Source: Dolomedes plantarius (lineage: Eukaryota > Arthropoda > Arachnida > Araneae > Dolomedidae). From it: DNA of 64,000 bases. The notes under the pieces are model-generated. The model was not told where the DNA came from. It saw only the letters and a list, made by a program, of their open reading frames with translations, and searched no databases. The stretch covers positions 195,799,460-195,863,459 of the forward strand of contig OU015492.1 of assembly GCA_907164885.2 (NCBI GenBank), in the 5' to 3' direction. Positions 11,041 through 22,060 of this stretch are shown piece by piece. Position numbers and translations under genes: made by a program. Each line of letters opens with the position of its first letter. Within the stretch, counting starts at the first letter, position 1.

Positions 11041-11128
11041 AGTCCAACAACACTAGCAGCCAAATTCACCGCTACGAACGTAACCCCGTTACGAAAGTTC
11101 CGTAGTCTAGAAACATTATATTTCCAGG
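11041..11128 (+). other. Candidate internal exon or donor site
   Basis: A stretch of higher G+C after a pyrimidine-rich tract (11000-11020, T-run) and GATTAG, ending TTCCAG|GTAAGT, a full-consensus splice donor at 11129. The frame through it reads TTLAAKFTATNVTPLRKF. The opposite strand is also open, with a hydrophobic run VNLAASVVGLLILILVN. I cannot place either peptide in a family, so the strand is uncertain. Confidence 0.25.
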
Positions 11129-11511
11129 TAAGTACGAATTTCTTTCAAAGTATCCAAAACACCAAATATGAAATCCTACTAGTATATCTTGAGCATCCAC
11201 TTCCTGTATGAGCGAACTTCCATGTGTGTGAATAACCTGAACACGAACATCATTAATCAGGAATGCAACAATAATACGTTATGGAGGCGAATTGGAGTTC
11301 ATGAGCCGCACAGACTGGGTGAAATGAGAGATAGATCTGCGTCATCTACGTAAGTGGAAATATTTAAGATGCGGAGTCGTCAAGGCGGGACTATACAGGC
11401 CAGAAGTATTGAGCTTACGCTTTAAAATAGATTTAGAATGTGTGATAAATATAATAGAAGATGTTTTAGTTATTAAACATACAATCATATTACCTGTATT
11501 AAGAAAAAAAA

Positions 11512-12060
11512 TTCAAGTGGTCTCTTCTAACGAAACTACGGCAGGTTATTAACGTAGGATTACTGATCGTTGCTTACCTCTTTTTTCTTTTTTTTGACGC
11601 ATTTTTGTTTTTTTCTGTTTAACTGTTTCCTGCTACTGGGTTTGGTACGCTGCCAAAATTATAACTCGCGACGGACCCTGATTTTTTTCTTTCCGGAGGA
11701 CCGTTATTGAGAAACGTAATCCTATTTTAAAACAAATTTCAGGTGGTCTCTTCTAATGAAACTACCGCGGGTTATTAACGTAGGATCACTTATCGTTGCT
11801 TACCTTTTTTGTATGTATATATGTATGCATGTGTTATGCATATATGTATCTATATATATATGCACGCATGTATGCCTGTATATATATAAATGTCAAAATT
11901 TTGACACATTTTGGTACTTTTCTGTTTAACTGTTTACTGCTTGCCCAAGCGATACAGACTGAGTTTGGCGCGTTGCCAAAGTTATAACTCGCAACACAGG
12001 ACATATGAAATTTTGCTTTCCGGAGGACCGCTATGGAGGAACGTAATCCTACGTTAAAAT
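11512..12060 (+). repeat. Dispersed repeat R1, two head-to-tail copies
   Basis: Copy a (about 11512-11735) and copy b (about 11738-12060) share AGTGGTCTCTTCTAA, GTTATTAACGTAGGAT, TCGTTGCTTACC, TTTCTGTTTAACTGTTT, ATAACTCGCGAC and TTTCCGGAGGACCG. Within each copy TTAACGTAGGATTAC and GTAATCCTACGTTAA form an inverted pair. Copy b has a TATG/TA-rich insert where copy a has poly-T. Further copies on the minus strand lie at 35205-36413 (split by Helitron copy 2) and 53622-53705 (fragment). Class unknown. Confidence 0.7.
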
Positions 12061-13439
12061 GTTTGGAAATAAGTCCTAGAATTTTTTAGAATGTTTGTAG
12101 CCGGATTTTGTAGTCACGAATAAAAAAATATTTTTTTAATCGAGTATTGAAAACTAAATAACCACGGAAAGGGGAAATATTACCTTCAAAAACAATCAGA
12201 AATAAAATCAGAGCAGGCGAATAATATAGCGTAAATTCTAGTTTATTAAAAATCCGTCAGTAATAAACAACTGATAGCATCTGCTAAAGAAACAGAAAAA
12301 TAAAGTTTGTTTTTGTTTTAGTTTAATTAAACGTTAGGAATCCCGCCCCGTCCTTCCCAAAGGAACGTTTATCGTTTTAATTTTGCTCCAGTAATGAAAT
12401 ATTCAACTCTCGACGGGATTAAAAAAAAAATATATTGCTGAAAAACTTTAGTTTCATTTGTCTCAGAAAGAAGGCTTTGTTCAAAACTCGTCATCCTACA
12501 AATGGTTACTCGGGGATTTCATATCTGAAGAAAAACATTTCTAAGGGAAATATATGTATGCTCTCTTAAATGAAATATTCATCAAACAGAACAAAAAAGC
12601 AAAGGCAAAAAGCAGCAGTTAGAGAACATAGTTCATAAATTGTATTGTTTTCATTCTTTATTTCTGAAATATACTAAAAAACTCATATTTTTAATTAAAG
12701 AAACAAGTTAGTTCCTGAAGCAAACGAGTACCGTATTTTTAATTACATTAATATTCATTCTTTATCTAAGCATGCGTAAGCATTTATGATGTCTTTCATA
12801 CAATACACGAAATTTACATTTTATTTAAGAATTTCATTGGCAGAACTTCGTCCTCCTCATCAGATGAAATTGTTATCTGATGAAATTGGTAGCTCAAGAA
12901 AAGAATCAAACAAGTCCAAAAGCGTGCTATTCATAGGTTTGTTGGTATATATAAAGTTCTACGGTGGTGGTCCTAATTTTTTTCATAAATTCGTAAGACT
13001 AGAACCAAAGTTCAAAAAAAAAATTAGAGCAACCACCAAATATATTTTGTAAACAAACAAAATTCCAAAGCTTTTCAAGAAACACTGGTGTTTGTTTTGT
13101 TTTTTTAAACCTCCGTTGGTACATTGGACCACTGTTAGTGAATAATTGTTCTATGGTCATCCTAAGAAGCAGGATAGACACAACGCTGACTCAAGATGGC
13201 TACAAACCCCCTTTTCTAACCAAGGAAATAATCCTACAGATTTTCGTACCATTTAATAAACAAACAAAAAAATATTAACTGACTAAGTTAAAAATCATTC
13301 AATAGTCCAAAATTATCTGCACACAATTTAGAAGATTTTTTAATGTATTCTAAAGCTGATATTAGAGATTATTCTAAGCTATGAAATATATATATATATA
13401 AGCTATATCAAACAAAGTTTGCTCAAATGAAAAAAAAAT
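12061..13439. other. AT-rich stretch, no gene seen
   Basis: An 88-codon frame at 12786-13052 (+) and a 60-codon one at 12999-13181 (-) have no recognisable motif; I do not regard them as genes. Confidence 0.2.
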
Positions 13440-13935
13440 AATAATGAAACTACCTAAAACTACCAATTATGTTGCTAATAAAATTATCAAAGTAGATATT
13501 TTTGCTAAGCACTATTTTAAAAGCTTAAATGTATTTGATCCTATTACCTCTCGAACATAGTCCATTTATTAGCATGATTTGATTAAGGATATTGTTTCTA
13601 AATATTGATTTATGATGGCAGGTGCTGAAGTTTTGAAATTTATCAGTTTCAAAATTAAAATCAGACAGTTTATCACATGAAAAGAAGGTAACCTTTTGTT
13701 CAATATTAAGACTAATATTGAGATCGAAGAAAGTTGCGTTAAAAGCATTATTACGGCTAGTAAAAAGTTTTAATGATTTATGGTAAAGCACTAGATCTAT
13801 TTTTGAGTCATTTTAATGAAGTATTATAATGCCATCAATATACCTGTGTAAAATGAATTCGTCATTTTCCATGTTACCAATTTGATATGTATAATGTAAG
13901 AAATAGGATTTGGTCAGCTTTTGAATTATGGATGC
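13440..13935 (-). pseudogene. Decayed reverse transcriptase fragment (copy 2 of family)
   Basis: Reading the minus strand from about 13935: QKLTKSYFLHYTYQIGN, then HRYIDGIIILH (YIDG codons at 13831-13842), a stop, then ATFFDLNISL, DKLSDFNFETDKFQNF, HHKSIFRNNILNQIMLING and, after a short gap, FISNIIGSF. Each block aligns with the plus-strand fragment at 37.9-38.6 kb (FRYIDDIIVIN, NFLDINIKL, KRSDYNFNIVKFQN, HKSVFNNIIVNQLVRINR, LSKNIIGCF). The second Asp of the catalytic YxDD box is Gly here, and an in-frame stop follows, so it is inactive. Confidence 0.65.
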
Positions 13936-16144
13936 ACAAGTGTGAAAAGATAAATGAATAAAAATGATGATTAATAAATAAATAATAAATAATAATAATT
14001 TTAATTGAATATATGTAACAAAGTATTGAATATTTTCCCCGTAAATTTGATGCTATATTTTAAATGAAGTATTGCTCAAGGAACATTTGTTCATTAGTAA
14101 AATTTTTTGAACTTCCAGTAATTTTTGACTCCGGTTTTAAGGTGTATGATAAAAATCCTTCATAAAAACATACTAGTATTTAGGTTGATTTAAATGAGTT
14201 TACAATCGATCAAGCTCTAACTTTTGATTTTTATCAAATCTCAATCGTACGGCGTTGCTTAATTTTTATGGCTTTGTACACTATAAAAAATTTGCAGTTT
14301 CTAGAACACAAAATTAAATTTCATTGCTGCTTGGAAAACTGCAAAATTTTCTCATGTAATTTAGATGTTTTATGAACAGTTTTATTTAAAAGTCTTACTG
14401 ACAAACAAAAATGGTAATTGTTTTTATCGTTGGCGAAATATAATTTATTTTTGCACTTAAAAATATATTTCATTGATTCAAATGAATATAAAGAAAGAAA
14501 TTTCCAGTCTTTTATGGGGAAAAAAGGGTTTCTCAAACAAATGAAAGTTTGTTTTGGGAATGGAAGAAGAGAGAACAATTTAATGTATTCATAAAAATAC
14601 GAATATTACTCTTGAGGGTAGAGTGCTGAATTAATGGATGAATATTACAAAAAGTAAACTTTTATAATGTCAATGAATAAATTTTACTGTCTTTAAGAAA
14701 TGGATAAGGAACATTTATTTTGCGTATAAAAGTTTGTTCGTTTACTGTATTGGAAAGAAATGAAAAAAAAATGTGTTCTCCCTTGACTGGAATACATCGT
14801 AATCAAACTCTTCCGCGCAACATAAGTTTTTTTAAAAGCAGCAATAACTGTTAAAAGCAGCGAAAACTATTCAGCAAAATCACTTCTGTAATTCAGAGTA
14901 TACAATTTATTTTTTTCATATTTGTTTATGTAACATAAAAAACTAATTCTCGCGTATCTATGATAAAACTCTTTTGTTAATTTTAAAATGGAAGTGTGGC
15001 TACGCTTTTTCAATTATTCAGTGCCCTTTTGAGCAATTCAGGATGTTCCTTTTTTTGTTTGTTTATGTTTTATAAATCACTACAGAATAACCTTTTTTTG
15101 AATTCTTAATCGATTATTTTCTCATGGGCTTAAAAAAATGCGTAAGAGAACCACACCTCTGGTGACCGAACGGAATTTAGCTTCAATTTCCTCAGTTTAG
15201 CCTTAGATACAGATTCCTCTCTTTTTTTTTATTCAAGCAGAATAAGAAATTCATTGGTTCGTATAATTACCCTTTGAAGAACTAAAATTGCTTTTACAAA
15301 CAGAGAAATACGAAGAAAAAAAACACACATTTGTATATAGTTTTCATTCATTTTCTCGCAAGAATGAACAGAAACAATTGGATACTTTTATTCGATGTTT
15401 TATGTTTTGAAGTAAAATAATGTCTCTGAAATTGAATTCCGACATTTGTGGGAATTTCCTTTACTGCAAAGACTGCTTTGTTGGTGATTGCTTTCTGATT
15501 TGAATGCTTTATTTTATTTACGAGATAAACACTATTCCTTTTCGCTTGTTCCGTTTGCACTACTTTTAACTTAATCTCTGAATATTTGTGGAAGGCAGAG
15601 AACGAATTATGAATCTTCTTTTAGCCGGCTACAATTGTGAAAGGGGGGCACTTCCCGGATTTTAATGACTGTGGAGCTTTTCAAAAATAATGGACCCACT
15701 TAGGAGAAGGAAAGAAAAAGCAGTCGAGGAATTTCATTAAAGAGAAAAGGCATTCCGATGATTGTAAACATTTTGTTTTCTTTTTTCATAAACTATAATA
15801 AAACGGTGATGTAATACATTTAATTCCACCAATCGTTCTCAACTCGGCATTGAATACGAACACACCCATAAAATAAAGCATGCGGACATTATTAATATAT
15901 TAAATAAATAAAAAGGTTTCGTTAGTTTTGTGCGTTGTAAAGCTTTCTTTTCGGCAATGCGTGTCATGATTATTAATCGCTGTAATGCATAAAACAGTAT
16001 TTACTTATGTTTAATGTAGCGATCATTATCACTCCAAACAGTGACTGCAGATCACAATCTTTGAGCAGACTCTAGGTCTATGGATGCGCAGTCTTCATCC
16101 TATACATGCATATGAAATATTTAGTCCTTTGCATATATATTTAA
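13936..16144. other. AT-rich stretch, no gene seen
   Basis: An 85-codon minus frame at 14321-14578 lies upstream of the RT fragment on the same strand and could be part of the same element, but I see no diagnostic motif. At 15600-15770 there is a GC-richer block without a frame. The rest is featureless. Confidence 0.2.
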
Positions 16145-16216
16145 CTAGCTGAAAACCCGCACTTCGCTACGGAGTACATTCAAATTAAATTCAACGGTCA
16201 ATGTATGCAATTAATG

Positions 16217-16219
<3 letters not shown>

Positions 16220-16258
<39 letters not shown>
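16220..16258. repeat. (TA)n microsatellite inside Helitron copy 1
   Basis: About 19 TA units just inside the Helitron 3' end, at the same internal position as the arrays in copies 2, 3 and 5. Confidence 0.9.
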
Positions 16259-16264
<6 letters not shown>

Positions 16265-16915
16265 TGTAAGTATGTATAATAAATACGACGATCAATGTAT
16301 ACAATTGATACAATTGATGTAAAAAAAATATATATATATATATTTATAGAAAAAATCGTAAGAGATATTTTTATAGACAAAATAATGTAGAAGAAAATAC
16401 TCATATTAAATCTAATAGGACATACTAAAGAATATAGTTCAGTTAATATAGTACAGTTTGAGGAACATAATATCTTTTATTGTATTTTAATATTTATTTG
16501 GATAATGTCCAATCGTCTGCCGCATTAGCAAGGGAAAAAATATTGTTTTTGTCTATTTCGTTGTTATGGACGTGACGATAAATTTATTTAAAGTACTAGA
16601 AAAAGAAATCACGTGATCAGCATTTAATAAATAAAATTCTAAAAATAAATTTTAAAAAATTTACCCAAAATCAGAAAAATGGAGGTAAATATTCGAAAAA
16701 GATTTCATTTTGAAGGAATTTTTACGATATTTGTCGTGATATAAATTTTATAACCCTCAAGTTATTATTTTAAATGCAAACTTAAAAAAAGTTACTAAAA
16801 CAGCTTAAAAGTTTAATTTTCAAAAATCTTTCTTAGTGCACCCCTACACTATAAGATGAATCGCCATGCAAAATTTCAGCCCTTTAGGTCCAGTGGTTTG
16901 GTCTGTGCGTTGTAT

Positions 16916-17750
16916 TAGTGATGCGACATCGATAACAAAACATCGATGTTTTGAAATATCGATATTCAATATTAAAACATCGATGCTAATAAAACATCGC
17001 CCAAAAACCATCGATGTTTTTAAACATCGATGTTTTAGAACATCAATTTTTTAAAACTGGTTTAGTAACCTCTAACATTAATGTTACTTCGGTTAGTCGA
17101 GGGGGGAGGGGCTGATTTAATTTTACTCTCTTATTGGGCAGGCACAAATGACAAAAACTTGGTTGCTTTGGGCTACATTGATGACTCAAAATTCTCGTTG
17201 TAAATACCGCCATGTTTTGCCTTCAAATGTCCAGATAAATTCGTGGTATTGCCAGAAGTTTTGAGGGACTTAAGGCAAATATTGCATTTCGCTATTTTGT
17301 CAGTGGTTTTGTAAAAATTTCCAAACGGTACTTTTTGGAGGCATCTTACTAATAATATTAACATCAACTTATATAAAACCAGAACAAAACAAAAACTTAA
17401 ATGGATGCACTCGTGTATATACTATTTGTAAAATAAAACCCCATGGAAGGTTCTGGAGTGTCGGGAACATTCCAAGCGCTCTGATTGGTTCATTGGTTGT
17501 TAATTGTCATTTGTCTGTTTGCTAAGGAATCTTTCCCCCTTTTGTATTCGTCCTTTTCAGAATTCAGACTTACATTTATTGAGTGTAAAAATTATGCTAC
17601 GTGGTAAATTTTTTTTTTTATTACGGTACTTTTTCATTAAAAAAAAACATCGAGACAACGTAAAACATCGAGCACAAAGCATGGATGTTAAAAAAACATC
17701 GGCTTCAATAAATCGATGCTTAAAACATCGACATCGATATCGCATCCCTA
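16916..17750 (-). mobile_element. hAT element with BED-finger frame, copy 1, inserted in Helitron
   Basis: 835 bp with termini TAGTGATGCGACATCGAT and the inverted TAGGGATGCGATATCGAT. Flanks CGTTGTAT at 16908-16915 and 17751-17758 are identical, a perfect 8-bp hAT target duplication. The interrupted sequence is Helitron (GTGCGTTGTATGTCAGTCAG elsewhere), so the order of insertion is clear. Many CATCGATG motifs crowd both subterminal regions, as for transposase-binding sites. A broken BED zinc-finger frame lies inside (17173-17367). Confidence 0.9.
17173..17367 (-). pseudogene. BED zinc-finger N-terminus of a hAT transposase (frameshifted)
   Basis: The frame contains AKCNICLKSLKTSGNTTNLS followed by GHLKAKHGGIYNENFE. 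CxxC and HxxxxH are intact and fit a BED finger, the N-terminal DNA-binding domain of many hAT transposases. The likely original start is the ATG at 17344-17342 (MPPKSTVWK). Compared with the sister copy at 31.5 kb there is a 2-bp deletion between that start and the finger, so this copy is frameshifted. The catalytic part of the transposase is absent from the 835-bp element. Confidence 0.7.
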
Positions 17751-17803
17751 CGTTGTATGTCAGTGAGTCAGTCAGTTACGGAACTGTTTTATATATATAT
17801 AGA

Positions 17804-18369
17804 TTAACTCCCCGTATTTTAACAGCACACTCAAAATGATTAGCTTCGAAAGATATCCTGCCACAGATGTTTCAGAACTTTCTTACAAGATATGTATTAT
17901 TCATCTAAATATCCAAAGACAAAATCTCTAAAATTACAAACCAAAAATAGCCTTCTAATATTAAAATTTTAACATTAGAATAATTTTGAACAAAAATTCC
18001 CCACACAAACTAGTTTAAAAAAGGTCTTTTCCTTCTCTACAAAACCAACTCCTGTGTTTGAGAAAATTTTGTTCGACTTGATTGGAACAAACAACAATGA
18101 GGTTAACTTACTCGGCAATTCAAATTATTGTTAATATGACGATAACTGAAACAAATTAAAATTTCATACAGTATTATTTTTTCAGAGTAAATTCACTCAT
18201 ACAAACTCCCACTTAGCATACAGACAACGTTTTGTTGCTTCAAACGTCAAAAGTTTTAATATATACCCCAGATAATATCCAGAGCTCTCTTATAGTTAAT
18301 GACACATTTGGAATTCTTTTCAGACCCTTGTATATTTTCTTAACACCAAATAATTTATTTTAAAATAAT
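17804..18369. other. AT-rich stretch, no gene seen
   Basis: Nothing recognisable. Confidence 0.3.
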
Positions 18370-18588
18370 ATTCCCTGAGTGTCATGCGAATTTTTTTTTT
18401 CCTTGAAGGAATGCAAGGCATCATGGAAATTCCAGTTTCCAAAGACCCTACGTTGCAAATACGGCCTGCCGGGATTAGATCCCTGCCTGTGAATAGGCTA
18501 CCACCCCAATTTATACCGAACAACCCCAGGGGTGACATCTGGCGGTCTTGTACCTTCTCCCACCCGCTTTGACATCATAGAAGGCATC
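18370..18588 (-). repeat. Possible decayed tRNA-like repeat
   Basis: GC-rich. Read on the minus strand it contains GGGATCTAATCCC, one or two changes from a pol III B box, but no A box at the right distance. Frames on both strands reflect base composition. It could be the head of an old SINE; support is weak. Confidence 0.2.
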
Positions 18589-18608
18589 AGGGATATTCGA
18601 ATATCCCT
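18589..18608. repeat. 20-bp perfect palindrome
   Basis: AGGGATATTCGAATATCCCT is its own reverse complement, with no loop. Function unknown. Confidence 0.7.
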
Positions 18609-18784
18609 TTTTTCTAAAATGTGATTATTTCAAAACACGAAAGTGCTAACGAATCTGGAGGGGAAAAAAACCCAATAAATTAAAAAAGTTTGGCAAATAA
18701 TATTTGTATATTTCAAGGTCTTCGAATATACAACGCTTTGTCTAATATAACACTGGCCCATCAACACCGCGAATTTGTTGGCTT

Positions 18785-18853
18785 CTTTATCACGCGAGCA
18801 CCGTATAGGTGAGCGAACATAAGTCTCACCTATACGGTGCTCGCATGATAAAG
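18785..18853. repeat. Near-perfect hairpin, 29-bp arms, 11-nt loop
   Basis: Arms 18785-18813 and 18825-18853 match at 28 of 29 positions around GAGCACCGTATAGGTGAG; the loop is CGAACATAAGT. The core GCACCGTATAGGTG also occurs in the SINE-A repeat at 50.6 kb and, with one change, in its copy starting 70 bp downstream, so the hairpin may derive from a fragment of that SINE that was copied in inverted orientation. Confidence 0.8.
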
Positions 18854-18919
18854 CCCAGCTAATCCCAGCCTTGATCTCTAATCCCAGCTTTGTCGTCTGT
18901 TGTTACATATGACAACTGT

Positions 18920-19655
18920 TTTTGGAACTTAATCCATACAATTTTATACACTGACGAAACTGCTGGTCATTCATTTAGGGGGGCACAGTATAGGTGGCCA
19001 GCATTACCCCCTACAAGCCGGTCCCATAGTTTAGAACCGAGTCAAGGGACGAGACCAGATCATTTGTCCCCGCACCACCAGAGGTAAATTTGTGAACTTG
19101 GAGGACATTGCAGCCACGACAGATTTTACGTGCACCAGCCACCATTAGTGTACAAGGCGATGTATTTTCAGCGACGGGCATCGTTCAGATTACTGGCCCG
19201 CTGGCCTTGCCAACTTTGCGATCACGCCCCACGGGCCCCCTAGACCAGTGGTCCCCAACCCCCGGGCCTCGGATCGGTACCAGTCCGTGGATCAAATGGT
19301 ACCGGGCCGCCCAAGGAACATTAAATTATTTCCATTTTATTTACTGCGGTGTATTTCTCTCGGGTTAGTGCGACTTTGTCGGGTTTGTGCTAATTTATAC
19401 CTTTGTAACAGAAGAAATCTTGTAACTATTTTTAATTAGTTTATTGTTTATTAAACATTTCAAAATTATGAATTAAAATTGCAGTCGTAGCCCCCCCCCC
19501 CCCCTCAGCGGGCCGAGGTAAAATTATCAACAGTTGACCGGTCCGCGGGGATTAAAAGGTTGAAGAGCACTTCCCTAGACCATCGCGCCTTGTTGTCGGT
19601 CAAACGGGAATCGAACCCACAACCTGGCGGTGAGGGGCTCTGCTTATGTAATATG
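18920..19655 (-). mobile_element. SINE-A, minus strand, interrupted by a hAT MITE
   Basis: The head end (right side, minus strand) keeps a pol III B box GGTTCGATTCCCG (19617-19605); the A box is too worn to define. The body continues leftward past the hAT insertion to CCACCTATACTGTGCCCCCC and TGGATTAAGTTCC. The distal part (18920-19155) is shared with 50546-50762 (CCAGCATTACC, CCTACAAGCCG, AGAGGTAAATTTG, GCCACGACAGATTTT). Without the insert it is about 400 bp. Plus frames at 18890-19368 are chance. Confidence 0.6.
19246..19572. mobile_element. hAT MITE with perfect 8-bp target duplication
   Basis: The left end CAGTGGTCCCCAACC and the inverted right end AAGTGCTCTTCAACC are imperfect TIRs of the common hAT CAGTGGTyCCCAACC form. 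CCCTAGAC flanks it exactly at 19238-19245 and 19573-19580. 327 bp, no coding capacity. It interrupts SINE-A, so it is younger than that SINE. Confidence 0.85.
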
Positions 19656-20761
19656 CACCTTATGCACCTGGACCTTCCCTGCCTTGAATTGTATTTAAAA
19701 TTTTCTATTCTTAAGGGACAATAATATACTGTTGCATGTGAAAGTTAATTTTCTTGATATTGTTAATATTTCTCAGCCTTTACTTTTACACAAATATTAC
19801 GATAACATCCTCAAACACATTTCTGGGGGGGGGGGGGGAAAGCATAACCCCTCACACATAATATAGAGTTTAATAATTTTTTTATTACATTATAAGTCAG
19901 AAAATAAATAAAAATGCAACATTACAGAAAATGTGAGAAACTGTCAGAGGCGTTGCCACGAGAGTAAAATTTATACACATATTTTAAGGAGCTAAATAAT
20001 AGGCCCGCAAAAAAATGGGTTATTTCAAATGTTATTTTTTTATTACTATCTCCGAGACACAAGCAATCTCCCCTCACCAAGGGAGAGTTTCTGGTTGCTT
20101 CACTCACGATAAGTCTAGAAAATAAATAAATAAAATAAATAAAAAGAAATTCTCTCAAGTTATCGAAAATTATGTTCCTTAAATTTTATTGCTTCATTTT
20201 TAATTTACAACGAAAAAATTATTTTTTTTACTCGATTCACAGCTTTATTATTTATTTTTTTTTTTTTTGATAAAACGTTTACTTACTGATATATAAATAA
20301 TATGTATTTAAAATCACTCTTTTCAATTTTTCCGTATTATTTTTATTTTCTAAACACTTTTTAAAATTTATTGTTTTAAAAACATTACAGCAAGAAGTTA
20401 TTACAATCTATTAATAATCCTTAGCCTCGAAACGCAAACCAATGCATGAATTATCTGAACGTCGTAAGCGTACATTTAACTATAATTTAGAGGTAAGCAA
20501 AGTTTTAAAGAGCTAAATAGATAAATAAATATTTTTCTTCTGAAATCCTGCTTTGGGGTTTTCTAATGACCCAGTCATTTCTGTCATATCCAAAAATATA
20601 TCGGGAAGTCATGTTTTTCTCTATTCTCTTACGATTATCCTTAAGAAAGTGGTATCAAATGTGATTTATATACGCTGTATCTCATATTTCTTTGCAAGAC
20701 AATAGAAAAACGACGTAAAGCGTCAATAGAGGGCGCTGTTATATTGCGGAAACTTCAATTG
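19656..20761. other. AT-rich stretch, no gene seen
   Basis: A 78-codon minus frame (19922-20158) has no recognisable motif. There is a G-run near 19826-19838. Nothing else is supported. Confidence 0.2.
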
Positions 20762-20769
20762 TGACGTCA
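20762..20769. promoter_or_regulatory. CRE-like palindrome
   Basis: TGACGTCA, the full CREB/ATF-type palindrome. It stands about 130 bp upstream of a 60-codon frame (20895-21077, MAKINKIGDVPFGSLYIFG) that I cannot identify. An 8-bp match can occur by chance in 64 kb. Confidence 0.25.
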
Positions 20770-21590
20770 AACAATTTTTTGCTCTCTCTTTTACTCGCGC
20801 CCATATTTCATAGAACAAAAAAACAAGAACAAAAGAACACTATCATTTTTTATTGAGCGTCTGGATCAAAACAAAAACTTAACCTAGATAATCTATGGCG
20901 AAAATTAATAAGATAGGAGATGTGCCGTTTGGAAGCTTATATATTTTTGGTAATGCTGATAGGCCTATATACATATACATACAGAACAGCGCGTATTCTC
21001 GCATTATATTTTCTTTACCTCCTCGTATAATTTGTGATCGTTTTTTATTCGAAGAAACGATTAGCTGCCGAGACTGATTGTGAAAAATTGTTAACGATGA
21101 ACTTTAAATCACTTTTTGATGGAACATTTATTTCCCAAAGCTGTGGGAAAAAGTGACAGGTGCAGGTGCTTGATCTCCGTTAAACTGTAAGAAGGGGGCC
21201 GAATACTTTGATTGATTTCAGAAGTGGAGTGACAGAAAAATTAATCTTTTTTAGGCCATTTTGTGGAAGAAGGTATCGTTTGAAGACGACTTTATTTTTA
21301 TTAATCGTCGTGGTGAAATTTTGCATCCACTGCGCTAGGCGTGGGGTAGTAACCTCTTCATATTATACTTACGTAGTGGAAAAACTGCAGAACTGACCAT
21401 CAGTGTTTTTACTATAGCATGGATTTAAAAAAACTGCTCACATTGCAATATCTGGAACATGAGTGTTTAGGTGTGTTTAAAATTTTTAAAAAATAAAAAA
21501 ATAAAATAAAATAAAAAAATAAAATAAAATAAAATAAATAATAAAACAGCTAAAAGGAGAATAATTCCTTAGCATCATTTCCCAAGTAGT

Positions 21591-21668
21591 AATACCAATT
21601 ACACTGGCAAATAAAAATGTAATACCAATTACACTGGCAAATAATAATACCAATTACACTGGCAAATA
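21591..21668. repeat. Short tandem repeat, 3 units of 23-30 bp
   Basis: Three copies of AATACCAATTACACTGGCAA, spaced 30 and 25 bp apart, just after an A/T-rich low-complexity run (21480-21545). Confidence 0.9.
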
Positions 21669-21849
21669 CTTTTGAATATTTGGAACTTTAAGGACAAGAG
21701 ATCTACTCTCTAAACATGCCAAAAAATTGTGAAAGCCAAAAGAAAATCTTCATTTGGCTAGTTTGGACCGCTGAAACCATTTTATTTCCTCCAAAGTGGT
21801 GACACTTATTGTGAGACATTCGAACAATATAACACGAAATCTAGTGGGC

Positions 21850-22007
21850 TACTTTATTATGCTTGCATCATTCAGGTGAGCCAACGCTGCACCTTATGAG
21901 GGGACAACGCGGAGTTAACATCCAAGGATTACTTGGGATTTAAACTCAAGCCTACTTTGTGGAAGCTCATGGCGCTAACCACTATGCCATGTGTGCGGCT
22001 AGCCCAG
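21850..22007 (-). mobile_element. tRNA-derived SINE, minus strand
   Basis: Read from 22007 leftward it contains an A box TGGCATAGTGG within GGCATAGTGGTTAGCGC, then at tRNA distance GAGTTTAAATCCC, a worn B box. The body continues to about 21850. No target duplication recognised. It is not a functional tRNA: the B box has lost the conserved TTCGA. Confidence 0.55.
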
Positions 22008-22060
22008 AAAATAGTCTTTGGAATTTATATTTTTTTGTATTAGGAAATATTTCGTTTTAA

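Larger units (their letters stand above)
16145..17803 (-). mobile_element. Non-autonomous Helitron, copy 1 (interrupted by hAT)
   Basis: On the minus strand it starts TCTATATATATATAAAACAG (17803) and ends in the hairpin region CCGTAGCGAAGTGCGG, GTTTTCAG, CTAG (16148-16145). The neighbours are A on the 5' side and T on the 3' side, the Helitron A|T target, with no target duplication. It carries the family's tetranucleotide GACTGACT tract and the block ACCAAACCRCTGGACC. A (TA)n array of 39 bp sits near the 3' end. Without the hAT insert it is about 816 bp. No Rep/helicase coding is present. Confidence 0.85.

Noticed and set aside
17504..17839. 111-codon plus frame
   Set aside because: Spans the boundary between the hAT element and the Helitron and is opposite to the BED-finger frame; it is a shadow.
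19108..19368. 86-codon Pro/Arg-rich plus frame
   Set aside because: Crosses from SINE-A into the inserted hAT MITE; not a gene.
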